Assembly (NCBI GenBank): GCA_026708115.1
Contig: JAPOVL010000017.1
Span: 1 to 64,000, forward strand
DNA length: 64,000 nt
Origin: Chloroflexota bacterium
Lineage (GTDB): Bacteria > Chloroflexota > Anaerolineae > Aggregatilineales > Phototrophicaceae
Reading direction: 5' to 3'
Both the position numbers and the translations under genes were made by a program. This document shows positions 7,169 through 16,371 of this stretch, in pieces (position 1 is the stretch's first letter; each line of letters opens with the position of its first letter). The notes under the pieces are model-generated. The model saw only the letters and a program-made list of their open reading frames with translations. It had not been told where the DNA came from and did no database searches.

Positions 7169-10100
7169 TTACGAACTGCGGAAAGCTGTATCCTGCAAAA
7201 CGTCTTCAAACACATCCATGAACAGATCTACATCTTCGCGGCGGAAGACCAGCGGCGGCTTGAGTTTGAGCACGTTGTGATGGGGACCTTCGGTGCTGAG
7301 CAGGATGCCGCGATCTTTCATGCGCTCGACAATGTAGGTGGCTTCCCAGCCCGCAGGCTCCAGCGTATTGGTATGGCGAATAAGCTCGACCCCGAGGAAG
7401 AGCCCGGATCCGCGTATGTGTCCGATGATCGGGTTCTCGCTTTGCAGGTCGTGCAGGCGCGCCATCCAGTAGTTGCCGGTATCGAGGGCGTTGTTTTGCA
7501 GGTTCTCATCGGCGATGATGTTCAGCACTTCCAAGCCGACCGCGCAGGCGACCGGGTTGCCGCCGAAGGTGTTGAAGTATTCCATGCCGTTGTTGAAGGC
7601 AGCGGCGATGGCCGGTGTGGTGACAACAGCGCCCAGCGGGTATCCATTGGCGATCGGCTTGCCCAATGTGACGATATCGGGCAGGACGCCGCTCAATTGG
7701 AAAGACCAGAAGTGGCTGCCGACGCGTCCGAAGCCGGTTTGCACCTCGTCGGCGACGCAGAGGCCGCCGGCTTCACGAACGGCGCAATAGGCGCGCTGGA
7801 GATATTCAGCTGGGAGGGGCATTTGACCGCCACAACTCATGATGCCTTCGGCAAAGAAGGCGGCCAGTTGACCGCCGCGGGCCTGGATCGCCGCGACTTT
7901 TTCGTTCACGGAACGCGAATAGAATTCACCGGCGCTGGAATTGTAGCCGCGGGCCTCGCCTCGATAGCCATCGGGCATGGTCGCGACCGCGACATGAGGG
8001 GGCTTGCCGCGTCCGCCAGGTCCATTGAACTTGTAGGGACTGATGTCGATCAGCGCTGTGGTATGGCCATGATAGGCGTGGTCAATGACGATGAAGTCGC
8101 CCCCGCCGGTATAGGCGCTGGCCAAGCGCAGCGCCAGTTCATTCGCTTCGCTGCCGCTATTGACGAAGAAGCAGACCGAAAGCGGATTGGGCAAGGTCGC
8201 GGCAAGCGCCTCGGCGTAGGTCAAGATAGTCTCGTGCAGGTAGCGGGTATTGGTATTGAGAATTGCCGTCTGATCTTGCGCAGCCGCCACGACGCGCCGG
8301 TGGTTATGCCCGACATGGGGCACGTTGTTGACGCAGTCCAGGTAACGCTGTCCCTGGTGATCGTAAAGGTGTTGCATGAATGCGCGTTCGATCTGCAATG
8401 GTTCTTGGTAGGAAAGGCTGAGCGCGGGGTTCAGGAATGCGCTGCGGCGTTTCAAGAGATGGCGGGATGACGGTCTTGCGGGCGCGGCGATTTGAAAGGG
8501 CAGTTGCAGAATCAAGTTGGGATCGGGAGAAAGCGATGTATAGAGCCCGCGCAGCTTGGGGGAGCAGACCCCGGGGAAATTGTCTTCTTCCAACAAGTCG
8601 GCGATGATCTGAAAATGCAAATGCGGGATCCAGTTGCCGTTGCGCGGATAGTCGCCGATATGCGCCAGAAGGTCGCCGGCTTGTACTTCTTGCCCAAGCT
8701 CGCATCGGTCCAGCAGCTCTGGCGACAGATGGCCATAAAGCGTGTAAAAGCAGAGTTCGGCTGTCGGTCGATGTTTGAGTATCAAAGTAGGACCATAATC
8801 TTGCTCGGCTGGATGGTCGCGCAGACTGCAGATTGTACCTGCCAAGGGCGCGTAAACGGGCGAATCGGCGGGCGCGAATAGATCGACGCCCAAGTGGATC
8901 GTCCGACGTTCATGATGATCGACGGCGAACATGTCTTGCAAGTAAATCGGACGCGCTTCGTTGTAGTGCCCGATGCCGATTCTGTGTCCAAGTTGTTCTC
9001 GCAGAGGCTCGGCATAGCTGGCCGGGTCGGCAAGATCCGCGACGCGCGCCAATAGCCGGCTGTTCATGCCAAGATTCACGAGAGCGCTATTTTCCGAGTT
9101 GAGAGGGAAGCCGAGAATCGGCGCGAATGACTGTCCCCTCAGCCAGTCTTGAATTTCTTCGCTCCCGGGGCAGGCGGAAAAGCCACAGGCGTCGCGGAAG
9201 AGATAATGAGCGTAACGCGGATGCAGGCCGCGCAGCTTTTCCAGCAGATCCCAAGCGCCGCTTTCGCTGACGCTCAGGTGGCGGTTGTCCGGTTCGTTCT
9301 GTTGTTGATGCCAGGAGATACAGACGCTGAGGCAGAGGCGAGCGGCGATCAGCGGGAAGAGTAGGCGGATTTCGGTTTCGCTGAGCGGGAAGGCGCGATG
9401 ATAGGCGGCGATGACGGGCAGCGCTTTTTCCAAGGGACGCCGGGCGTGCATCATGATGTAGGCCAGGGCGACGGCCAGGTCGGTCACGGTTGGGCTGTAA
9501 ACCATGTCGCCGAAGTCGATGAAGCCGGCGACATGCGCCGAGGAGCCCCGGGCGCGGACAACGATGTTGGTGTCGTTGGCGTCGTTGTAGACGAAGCTGG
9601 CCCGCAAGTCGGGCAAGATCGGCATCACCTCGCCGCGGTAGCGCTGCAGGAAAGCGTCGAGGATGGCTTTCTTCGCTGGCGGCAGGTCTCGTCCGTAGCG
9701 CGCGACTTGTGGCAAATTGCGGATGTTCCAGCGATAGGTCCGCCGTCGTTCGTCGTGATCGAAGGACTGCATCGCAGCGGAGAATTTGCCAAGCTTGGTA
9801 CCGATATCGGCCAGGAGCGTATCGGAATGGGGCCGGAATTGGCTGAGCGGCGCCCCGTCGATGTAGTTCAAAAGTCGAGCGCGATAGCTGTGACCGGCGC
9901 CAGTGGAGATTTCGATGATGTCCCTTCCATCGTTGGACGGGATAATCTCGGGAAAGAGATTGAGGACCGCGAGATGTTTAAGCGCCGCGTTTTGCAAGTC
10001 GAGGGCTCGGCTCGATACGCTGGCATGGGCGATCTTGAGTACATATTGATCGTGATTTTCTGACACCAGGCGAAAATTGCGGTCAAGTTCCGATGGCAGT

Positions 10101-10201
10101 TCTGTTAGGGAAGCGACCTTGATGCCGTAACGCGCGGCGACGATATTCCGCGCGTCATCCGGCGAGAATTGCGGTCGGGTGTTGTCTTCCATGGACAGCA
10201 T
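7169..10201 (-). CDS. Fusion protein: APH-type kinase + M23 peptidase-like domain + class III aminotransferase
   Basis: This 1010-residue protein has three domains. Residues about 10-330 are an aminoglycoside-phosphotransferase-like kinase, with [10 protein letters not shown] in the catalytic loop and FIDFGD as the metal-binding motif. Residues about 430-560 are an M23 lysostaphin-type domain with His/Asp in TIHLGVD, YGHLS, and the final His-X-His in PHLHFQ. Residues about 600-1000 are a PLP-dependent class III aminotransferase with [19 protein letters not shown] and the PLP lysine in [13 protein letters not shown]. Kinase plus phospho-lyase is the logic of hydroxylysine and ethanolamine-phosphate breakdown (HYKK with the AGXT2L enzymes), so an amino-alcohol substrate that is phosphorylated and then eliminated is plausible. 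There is no signal peptide, so the M23 part is probably not a cell-wall hydrolase. ATG 10201 is chosen because AAGG lies upstream; the frame is open to 10318. Confidence 0.85.
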   Translation of the reverse strand: MLSMEDNTRPQFSPDDARNIVAARYGIKVASLTELPSELDRNFRLVSENHDQYVLKIAHASVSSRALDLQNAALKHLAVLNLFPEIIPSNDGRDIIEISTGAGHSYRARLLNYIDGAPLSQFRPHSDTLLADIGTKLGKFSAAMQSFDHDERRRTYRWNIRNLPQVARYGRDLPPAKKAILDAFLQRYRGEVMPILPDLRASFVYNDANDTNIVVRARGSSAHVAGFIDFGDMVYSPTVTDLAVALAYIMMHARRPLEKALPVIAAYHRAFPLSETEIRLLFPLIAARLCLSVCISWHQQQNEPDNRHLSVSESGAWDLLEKLRGLHPRYAHYLFRDACGFSACPGSEEIQDWLRGQSFAPILGFPLNSENSALVNLGMNSRLLARVADLADPASYAEPLREQLGHRIGIGHYNEARPIYLQDMFAVDHHERRTIHLGVDLFAPADSPVYAPLAGTICSLRDHPAEQDYGPTLILKHRPTAELCFYTLYGHLSPELLDRCELGQEVQAGDLLAHIGDYPRNGNWIPHLHFQIIADLLEEDNFPGVCSPKLRGLYTSLSPDPNLILQLPFQIAAPARPSSRHLLKRRSAFLNPALSLSYQEPLQIERAFMQHLYDHQGQRYLDCVNNVPHVGHNHRRVVAAAQDQTAILNTNTRYLHETILTYAEALAATLPNPLSVCFFVNSGSEANELALRLASAYTGGGDFIVIDHAYHGHTTALIDISPYKFNGPGGRGKPPHVAVATMPDGYRGEARGYNSSAGEFYSRSVNEKVAAIQARGGQLAAFFAEGIMSCGGQMPLPAEYLQRAYCAVREAGGLCVADEVQTGFGRVGSHFWSFQLSGVLPDIVTLGKPIANGYPLGAVVTTPAIAAAFNNGMEYFNTFGGNPVACAVGLEVLNIIADENLQNNALDTGNYWMARLHDLQSENPIIGHIRGSGLFLGVELIRHTNTLEPAGWEATYIVERMKDRGILLSTEGPHHNVLKLKPPLVFRREDVDLFMDVFEDVLQDTAFRSS

Positions 10202-10330
10202 GGCGCAGCCTTTGTCAGGGCGATGGGAATCAGTCAATGAGCTTGTCTTGGCGGGTTCTGCGCGTGACGCGAAAGCGCTAGCGGCGCAGCGGCGCGCAAG
10301 ATAAAACTTGGCTCGCACAGAACAACAGAA

Positions 10331-10462
10331 GCAAGTGCAAGTAGGTCATGAGAATTGCGGAGGCGCCGCTATTCTACCCCATCCCCGGCCCTTCCCCGTA
10401 TCAACGGGGAAGGGTGACTCGTTGTCGCAGTTGATATTTTTGCATGACTTACTTGCGCTTAC
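10331..10462. repeat. MITE-like element with 20-bp terminal inverted repeats around a hairpin
   Basis: Bases 10331-10350 and 10443-10462 are inverted repeats matching at 17 of 20 positions (right end CATGACTTACTTGCGCTTAC). Between them is a perfect 11-bp hairpin, CCCTTCCCCGT / ACGGGGAAGGG, at 10389-10414 with an ATCA loop. The right-end sequence recurs at about 19532-19551 and, more weakly, at 18319-18346. The 343-bp gap between the fusion gene and the lactonase gene contains nothing else that I recognise. The hairpin could also terminate the lactonase operon. Confidence 0.65.
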
Positions 10463-10544
10463 TGAGAAGCGTCGTTCCCTCCGAAAATGGCGGCTCGGCA
10501 GACGTTTGCACCTCTTGCCGGCCGCTAATGAATGCGGAATTATG

Positions 10545-11417
10545 TCAACCGGCAAAGAGCGGCGTCGGGACGCCTTTGACACCTGGCTTGAACTCGAAGA
10601 AGCTACCGGCCAGCGGATACATCGCCAAGTCGGACTCGCTCATGGCGGTCCGGGCGGAGGTGATGTACAGGGTATCGAGATCGGCGCCGGCGAAGGTGCA
10701 ACTGGTGATATTGAGCGCCGGCAGTGGCAGGACCTGCAGGATCTCGCCCGATGGCGCGTACCGGGTGATGCGCGCGCCACCAAATTGCGCCACCCAGATG
10801 CAGTCCTCACTATCCACCGTCATGCCGTCGGGGACGCCTTCGTCGTCTCTTGTGAATTGCGTGAAGATTCGCTTGTTGCTGAGTTGGCCCGCGGGTCCGA
10901 TATCCAGGGCATAGATGACCCGCTTGATGCTGTCGGTGTGATAGATGATCGTGTTGTCGAGATTGAATGTCGGGCCGTTGCAGATGATATAGTCATCATC
11001 GACTTTGCTGACACTCAGGTCGGGATCGAGACGGTAAAGGGCCCCGGTTTCTCCAGTTTGATCGATATCCATGGTGCCCGCCCAATAGCGCCCGCTATTG
11101 TCGACCTTGCCGTCGTTGAAGCGATTGTTCGGCAGCTGCGCTTCGGGCAGTTGGATGGGATCGACGGATAAGTTGTCAAGGTCAATAGCGACGAAACCGT
11201 CTTTGACCGTAGCCACAAAACCGCCGCCTTGTCGCGGATTCAGGCTGGTGACTGCGAAATCAAAGGTCCAGGTCTTTTTCGCGCCATCGGCGAGCGCGTA
11301 GCGATGCACATTGTTGCTGAAGATATCGACCCAATAAACCGCGTTTTCCGCCGCGACCCATACCGGACCTTCGCCCAATTGCGCCGGGATTTCCCAAGCG
11401 AGCTTCACTATTGACAT
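10545..11417 (-). CDS. SMP-30/gluconolactonase family lactonase
   Basis: This 290-residue six-bladed beta-propeller hydrolyses sugar lactones to aldonic acids in the cytoplasm. The metal-binding residues of the family are visible: Glu in LGEGPVW near residue 16, Asn in NNRFNDGKVD, Asn in ICNGPTF and Asp in GVPDGMTVD. AAAGGA stands just before ATG 11417. It is the last gene of a three-gene minus-strand set with an enolase-superfamily dehydratase (29 bases upstream) and a GH3 glycosidase. That order suggests a route in which a glycoside is cleaved, the sugar oxidised to a lactone, the lactone opened here, and the aldonate dehydrated. The sugar dehydrogenase of such a route is not adjacent. Confidence 0.9.
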   Translation of the reverse strand: MSIVKLAWEIPAQLGEGPVWVAAENAVYWVDIFSNNVHRYALADGAKKTWTFDFAVTSLNPRQGGGFVATVKDGFVAIDLDNLSVDPIQLPEAQLPNNRFNDGKVDNSGRYWAGTMDIDQTGETGALYRLDPDLSVSKVDDDYIICNGPTFNLDNTIIYHTDSIKRVIYALDIGPAGQLSNKRIFTQFTRDDEGVPDGMTVDSEDCIWVAQFGGARITRYAPSGEILQVLPLPALNITSCTFAGADLDTLYITSARTAMSESDLAMYPLAGSFFEFKPGVKGVPTPLFAG

Positions 11418-11446
11418 GTCAAGTCCTTTCAGTTTGCCACATTAGT

Positions 11447-12580
11447 TTACCAGTTTGTGACGCCCCCGTCAGCCCGTCGCAAGTGCTGTAGCTCGCTCAT
11501 TTCGAAGGGGTATTTGGCGAGCGCCTCGGGGTTGAATTCGATGCCCAAGCCGGGCGCGGTGGGGGGCAGCAGGTAGCCGTCTTGCCATTGCGGCTGATTG
11601 ACAATCAGATCGGGCAGGCTTTCGCCCGGGCGCCGGGGCAGTTCTTGCACGGCGAAATTGGGCAGGGAGAGGCAAAGGTGGAGAAAGGCCGAGGTGGCGA
11701 CGGGCCCGATCGGATTATGGACAGCCAGGTCGATGTAATGGGTTTCGCAGGCGGCGGCGATCTTCTTGGCTTCGGTCAAGCCGCCGCAAATGCAGAGGTC
11801 GACGCGGGCATAGTCGATCAGTTCTTCTTCGATAACCTGGCGGAATTCCCACTTGGAATTATATTGCTCGCCCGCCGCGAGCGGCACGGTGGTGCGCTGG
11901 CGCAGGTTGCGGTAGGATAGCGCGTTCTCCACGCGCAAGGGATCTTCAACGAAATAGGGCCGGTACGGTTCGAGTTCCTGGCAGAGCCAGATGGCGTCGG
12001 CGGGATTGATGCGCGTGTGCACGTCGAGCGCGATCTCGACTTGGTCGCCGACGGCCGCGCGGATCGCTTCACATTCTTGAATAGTTCGCAGCACGGCCGG
12101 TCGCGGTTCCAAGATGTTGCCCGGCAGATGGGCGAATCCCCAACGCAGCACTTTCCAGCCATCGGCAACTGATCGCTGGCAGCAATCGACCAGCTCGTCG
12201 ACGGTATCGCCCGTGTTGTGATTGTAGGTGAGCACGCGGTCTCGGACGCGACCACCCAGCAGATCGTAAACTGGCACACCCAGGGCCTTGCCTTTGATGT
12301 CCCAGAGAGCGATATCAATGGCGGCGATGGCGGCGGTCAGAATGCGCTGCGCGGGGAAGAATCCGCCGCGAAAGAGCAATTGCCAGATGTGCTCGGTGCG
12401 GAAGGGGTCTTGGCCGATGAGCAGGGGCTTGAAATGTTCGATGGCGCCCTGCACGGCCAGTTCGCGCCCGGTCATCCCAGATTCGCCGATGCCGCTGATG
12501 CCTTCATCGGTTTCGATGACGACGAAGCAGAAAGTGCGCCATTCTTTTGCCAGATGGACCTTGACGTCGGTTATTTTCAT
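11447..12580 (-). CDS. Mandelate racemase/enolase superfamily sugar-acid dehydratase
   Basis: This 377-residue protein has the full MR/MLE fold: an N-terminal capping domain (KITDVKVHLAKEW, GISGIGESGMTG) and a TIM barrel. The expected metal ligands are the Asp in ALDVHTRINP, the Glu in YFVEDPL and the Glu in AAGEQYNSKWEF; VHNPIGPVA carries the catalytic His on the last strands. The DVHTR and VHNP motifs point to the mannonate/galactonate dehydratase branch, whose product is a 2-keto-3-deoxy aldonate. AGGAG lies 6 bases before ATG 12580. It is co-oriented with the downstream lactonase, giving a coherent aldonate pathway. Exact sugar specificity cannot be read from the sequence. Confidence 0.88.
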   Translation of the reverse strand: MKITDVKVHLAKEWRTFCFVVIETDEGISGIGESGMTGRELAVQGAIEHFKPLLIGQDPFRTEHIWQLLFRGGFFPAQRILTAAIAAIDIALWDIKGKALGVPVYDLLGGRVRDRVLTYNHNTGDTVDELVDCCQRSVADGWKVLRWGFAHLPGNILEPRPAVLRTIQECEAIRAAVGDQVEIALDVHTRINPADAIWLCQELEPYRPYFVEDPLRVENALSYRNLRQRTTVPLAAGEQYNSKWEFRQVIEEELIDYARVDLCICGGLTEAKKIAAACETHYIDLAVHNPIGPVATSAFLHLCLSLPNFAVQELPRRPGESLPDLIVNQPQWQDGYLLPPTAPGLGIEFNPEALAKYPFEMSELQHLRRADGGVTNW

Positions 12581-12640
12581 GTGTTGCTCCTAAATTCCAT
12601 ATGGGTCCCTGTCGACGGGCAGGCGTCACGTCAGAGGCGC

Positions 12641-14416
12641 CTAGTAAGTGAGACCGAAGCCAAAAGAAAAGAGCGGATCGGCGGAATCGTGGGGGACATC
12701 CGGCTTCTGCGCACGAACGGCATCCATGGACGACGGCAGCTCGAAGGGCAGCTTGGCTGTGGGCTTGAAGCGGCCGAAGACGACGTCCAATACGGCAGCG
12801 TCGGCGGCGCCGAAGTTGGCTAGCAAAGCCGCACAAGCGTCGGCGATTTCCGGCATCACAGCGGGGCGATCGAGGTAGATATCGACGACGGTCGGCAGCG
12901 AACGCGCAATTGTGAGGATGCGGCCTAGTTCCGGTTCCTTGAAGTCGAGATCGCCGGCGTGAAAGAAGGCTTCCAGGAAAATGTCGTTCCGCGGCTGGTA
13001 AGGCGTTTGCAAGCGCAGGATGGCGATATCGGCGTCGGCGGGGGAAGCGACCAGCTCGCCGTATGCTGCGGCGACGGCTCTGTCTATGTTTTCGATATAG
13101 ATCTTCGGTCGACCGCTCAGCGGCAAGATATCGTCATTTTTCAGCAGAACGATGGATTTGCGCTGGGCCAGTTCGCCGGCGGCGCGGAAGGCTGGATTGC
13201 CGGCGATAGAGGCGGCCGCTTCGACATCGACAAAGCGATTTTCGAAGGCGCCGAGACGGAATTTGTCGCGCAGCAGCCTGCGGACGCTGGCATCCAGGCG
13301 CGTTTCGCTGAGTTTTCCGCTTTCCAGCAAATCAACGACCACTTCCGGGCAATGCTCGCCGCCGAATTGATCGACACCCGCTTCTAACGCCTTTAGCGTG
13401 CGCTCTTCCAGGCTGAGGCGCTCGACACCCCAGGCGCGGGCCGGGAAGACTGTGCCAGCCACGTGGGCGTCAGTCAAAGGACCCCAGTCGGTACAGACGA
13501 CGCCGTCAAAGCCGAACTTTTCCCGCAGCAAGCCGGTGATGATGCCCTTGTTGAAAGCGAAGCCGACCGGTTCGTACTCGGTGCCGATGGGCATACCGTA
13601 GTAGGGCATGATCATGGCGGCGCCGGCCTCGAAGGCCGCTTTGAAGGGCAGCAGGTGATAATCGAAATGATCGCCGGGATAGATTTGCTCGCGCCCGTAT
13701 GCGAAGTGGGGATCTTCACCATCCTTTTGAGGTCCGCCGCCGGGGAAGTGCTTTGTCATGCAGGCGACGCTCCCCGGGCCCAGTTCGGGGCCTTGGAAGC
13801 CGCGGATATAAGCCGCGGTCAGCCGCGCCGCCATTTGATTGTCTTCGCCAAAAGTGCCGTTGACGCGCGCCCAGCGGGGCTCGGTGGCCAGATCGGCCAT
13901 GGGATGCAGGGCCGCGCGCAAGCCGACGGCCAGGTATTCTTGCCGGGCGATATCGGCGAATTGCGCGACCAGGTCTTCGTCGCCGATGGCGGCAAACCCG
14001 GGCGCTTCTGGCCAGTGCGAGAATGCCGGCGTCGACATGTGCGCGCCGGGATTCATGGCGAAGCTGTGGCGCGGGTCGCTGGAAAAGGTGATGGGAATGC
14101 CGAGCCGTCCGGTCGTCGCGAGCTCTTGCATGCGATTAGTCCAGGCGGCGATTTTGTCCGCGCTGGCCGAGCCGACCAGATTGAAGTGGGTGATATGTTT
14201 GTCTAGCAATTCGCGGATGGAGGGTCCGCCGAAGGCGCCCATATCCAGATTGAAATCGCCATCGGGAGTAATCATGACCATGGTATGGAAGAGCATGCCG
14301 GCTTTTTCGGCGAGGGTCATGCGCCCCAGCAGGTCCTCGATCCGCTGGTCGATCGAGAGGGAAGGGTCCTGATAGGATGGCAGCTGGCTCCTGTCCGCTC
14401 GATTTGGATTTGTCAT
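12641..14416 (-). CDS. Glycoside hydrolase family 3 beta-glycosidase
   Basis: This 591-residue enzyme has the GH3 N-terminal TIM barrel (MTLAEKAGMLFH near residue 35) and the nucleophile region GFDGVVCTDWGPL, where the Asp attacks the anomeric carbon. The alpha/beta sandwich domain follows (KSIVLLKNDDILPL). It ends at LFSFGFGLTY, so the fibronectin-III-like third domain of many GH3 enzymes is absent. There is no clear signal peptide, so it probably acts inside the cell on imported oligosaccharides. The start is taken as ATG 14416, with AGGGG upstream; the frame is open to 14473. It lies 60 bases upstream of the dehydratase gene and likely feeds that pathway. Confidence 0.92.
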   Translation of the reverse strand: MTNPNRADRSQLPSYQDPSLSIDQRIEDLLGRMTLAEKAGMLFHTMVMITPDGDFNLDMGAFGGPSIRELLDKHITHFNLVGSASADKIAAWTNRMQELATTGRLGIPITFSSDPRHSFAMNPGAHMSTPAFSHWPEAPGFAAIGDEDLVAQFADIARQEYLAVGLRAALHPMADLATEPRWARVNGTFGEDNQMAARLTAAYIRGFQGPELGPGSVACMTKHFPGGGPQKDGEDPHFAYGREQIYPGDHFDYHLLPFKAAFEAGAAMIMPYYGMPIGTEYEPVGFAFNKGIITGLLREKFGFDGVVCTDWGPLTDAHVAGTVFPARAWGVERLSLEERTLKALEAGVDQFGGEHCPEVVVDLLESGKLSETRLDASVRRLLRDKFRLGAFENRFVDVEAAASIAGNPAFRAAGELAQRKSIVLLKNDDILPLSGRPKIYIENIDRAVAAAYGELVASPADADIAILRLQTPYQPRNDIFLEAFFHAGDLDFKEPELGRILTIARSLPTVVDIYLDRPAVMPEIADACAALLANFGAADAAVLDVVFGRFKPTAKLPFELPSSMDAVRAQKPDVPHDSADPLFSFGFGLTY

Positions 14417-14491
14417 TGGTCGCCCCTGTCCGTTCATTATTCTTGCCTGGATGACGCAAACGTTCCGCAGCACAGAAATCTAGCGACAGCC

Positions 14492-16180
14492 TCAGCGCGG
14501 ATCAATGTGATGCTGACCATCTTCGCTGATCACGGTGTCGTCGCTTATGGATGTGTCACTATTGATGGTCATGAGGTCGGGCGTCAGCCCAGCCCTATTG
14601 CCGTTGAATATCGCGCCGCCGTCGATATTTATGGTCCCGCCATCGCTGGCCAGGCCGCCGGCCTGGTTTGCCGAATTGTTCAGAATCTGACTGCCGGTGA
14701 TTGAGACGGAACTGTGGATAGCGATTAGCGCGCCGCCGGTTCTGATCGCCGAATTGCCGCTTAGTTCGCTAGCGCTGATTTGAATTGTCCCTTCCCAGAT
14801 GCGGATCCCGCCTCCGTATAAGGCCGAGTTGTTGGTCAGCGAAGTATTGGTGATTGCCCCGCTCCCTTTGAACTGCATCATAGCCCCGCCATTCTCGGCG
14901 GCAGCATTGTCTTTGATGCTGCTGGCGGTGATTTCGAAATTGCCATCGTTGATAGTGATACCGGCGCCGTAGCTCGCGGTATTCCCTTGTACCAGGCTGT
15001 CGGCGATATTGAGAGTTGTTTCGCCGCTGAAAATGCCGCCGCCATGGTCAGCCGCGGCGTTTTCAGTGAAGTTGCTGCTGGCGATTGCCAGCGTATCTTT
15101 GACGCTGTAGATCGCGCCGCCAGAGCCGTCGCTGTCATTCCGGGAGAAAGCGCTGTCTGTGATGGTCACCGTTCCTCTGCCGCTGAAAATGCCAGCGCCG
15201 TAAGTCGTCGCTTGGTTATCTTCAATCACACTATTGGCGATGACTAGCGTCCCGCCAAGGTTGTAGATCCCGGCGCCTTCATCGGCCGCGTTTTTTGATA
15301 ACTCGCTGTTGATTATTTCCACTGCGCCCTTCAGGTTGTTGATGGCGCCGCCAGCGTCAGCTGAATTGTTGGCAATGACGCTGTTTTTGACCAGCAAACT
15401 GCCGTCTGAAATATTAATAGTGCCGCCCCGGTCCGTGGCATTCGCGTCAGCATTGGCGGCGCCGCCAATGGTGCTGTCGATGACTTCCGCGCGCGACTCT
15501 CCAGCGACCCAAATGGCGCTGCCAGATGCTTTGGCGGCGCTGCCTTTGATCTGGCTGCGGTTAAGGATGATGTCGCCATCCAAAGCGGCGAGCGCGCCGC
15601 CGATGGGGGCGTAACTGAACTGGATCAGGCTGTCGTTGATGGTTACGCTGCCGCTCTCAGCAAATATCGTCCCGCCGGCTTTGGACTCGCTGCGGCCATT
15701 CTGCAAGATTACATCGTTAACTGTCAGCGACGCACCTTCCAAAACATGAAAGATGCGGAATTGTTCCGCCGCGTCGATGGTGGCGCCGTTGCCTTCGAGC
15801 GTGATGTCGCTTGTGATCGCCGCGATCTCTGCGAGAAGCGCAATTGAGGCGTCCTCGGCCAGGATGATGCTGTCGGCGTCGTCACCGGCGGGGCAGCCAG
15901 CGGTTGCGATATCATTATTGGCGGCCGCAATGGCGTCTTGCAGAGAACAGTTGTCATTGACTTCAATATCAGCGGCGTGAACGAGCGAAGAAACGAACAG
16001 ACATAGCAGGAACAGCACCGCTAATCGGAGCGCCGGGCGGCGGCGCTTCGTCCTGACGCGCAGGGGCGGCAACAGCGACGCCTTCTTCTGGCGCAGACAG
16101 CGGTATATGGAGCGAGCAGTCGGTAAATGCTGGCGGGCAGCCCGCCCATGGCTGGCAAAGAAATTGACAAGCCTCTTCAT
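14492..16180 (-). CDS. Exported right-handed beta-helix (Pmp-type repeat) protein
   Basis: This 562-residue protein has a long positively charged N-terminus (about 45 residues rich in Arg/Lys), then a hydrophobic segment (LAVLFLLCLFVSSLVHA) with a signal-peptidase-like Ala-X-Ala end. The mature part begins with NDNCSLQDAIAAANND, the cysteine-containing cap seen on many bacterial parallel beta-helix proteins. About sixteen turns of 22-25 residues follow, each with a GGAI/GGGI start, a hydrophobic beta strand, and a Ser-X-X-X-X-Asn-X-Ala end. No C-terminal anchor or sorting signal is visible, so it is probably secreted or loosely attached. A role in adhesion or polysaccharide binding is a guess. 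ATG 16180 has GGAG 8 bases upstream; longer starts would run into the upstream repeat. Confidence 0.85.
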   Translation of the reverse strand: MKRLVNFFASHGRAARQHLPTARSIYRCLRQKKASLLPPLRVRTKRRRPALRLAVLFLLCLFVSSLVHAADIEVNDNCSLQDAIAAANNDIATAGCPAGDDADSIILAEDASIALLAEIAAITSDITLEGNGATIDAAEQFRIFHVLEGASLTVNDVILQNGRSESKAGGTIFAESGSVTINDSLIQFSYAPIGGALAALDGDIILNRSQIKGSAAKASGSAIWVAGESRAEVIDSTIGGAANADANATDRGGTINISDGSLLVKNSVIANNSADAGGAINNLKGAVEIINSELSKNAADEGAGIYNLGGTLVIANSVIEDNQATTYGAGIFSGRGTVTITDSAFSRNDSDGSGGAIYSVKDTLAIASSNFTENAAADHGGGIFSGETTLNIADSLVQGNTASYGAGITINDGNFEITASSIKDNAAAENGGAMMQFKGSGAITNTSLTNNSALYGGGIRIWEGTIQISASELSGNSAIRTGGALIAIHSSVSITGSQILNNSANQAGGLASDGGTINIDGGAIFNGNRAGLTPDLMTINSDTSISDDTVISEDGQHHIDPR

Positions 16181-16266
16181 GCTAAACGCTCCGGGGTCTA
16201 TCGACTTGTTATCCCAAGATTCTGTTTCGCTGCCGCCGAGCGGCAGCGAAAAGGTCACAGGAATGT

Positions 16267-16328
16267 CGCGCTCACACAAAATAACAAGCCTTCTCGTTGC
16301 ATGAGCAACGCGGTTTATTGAAAAAGAG
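16267..16328. repeat. Copy A of a roughly 60-bp dispersed palindromic repeat
   Basis: From GCGCTCACACAAAATAACAA to GGTTTATTGAAAAAGAG this unit is nearly identical to 18014-18075 and 30871-30929. Its core is a hairpin, CGTTGC-ATGA-GCAACG, inside weaker outer arms (AATAACAAGCC / GGTTTATT). A GCGGCAGCGAAAAG motif lies just upstream, as in copy C. It is intergenic between the M32 peptidase 3' end and the beta-helix gene. Confidence 0.85.
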
Positions 16329-16371
16329 ATGGAACTACAATTTCTTTTGTCCTGGTTGCGCGCGCTAGGCT

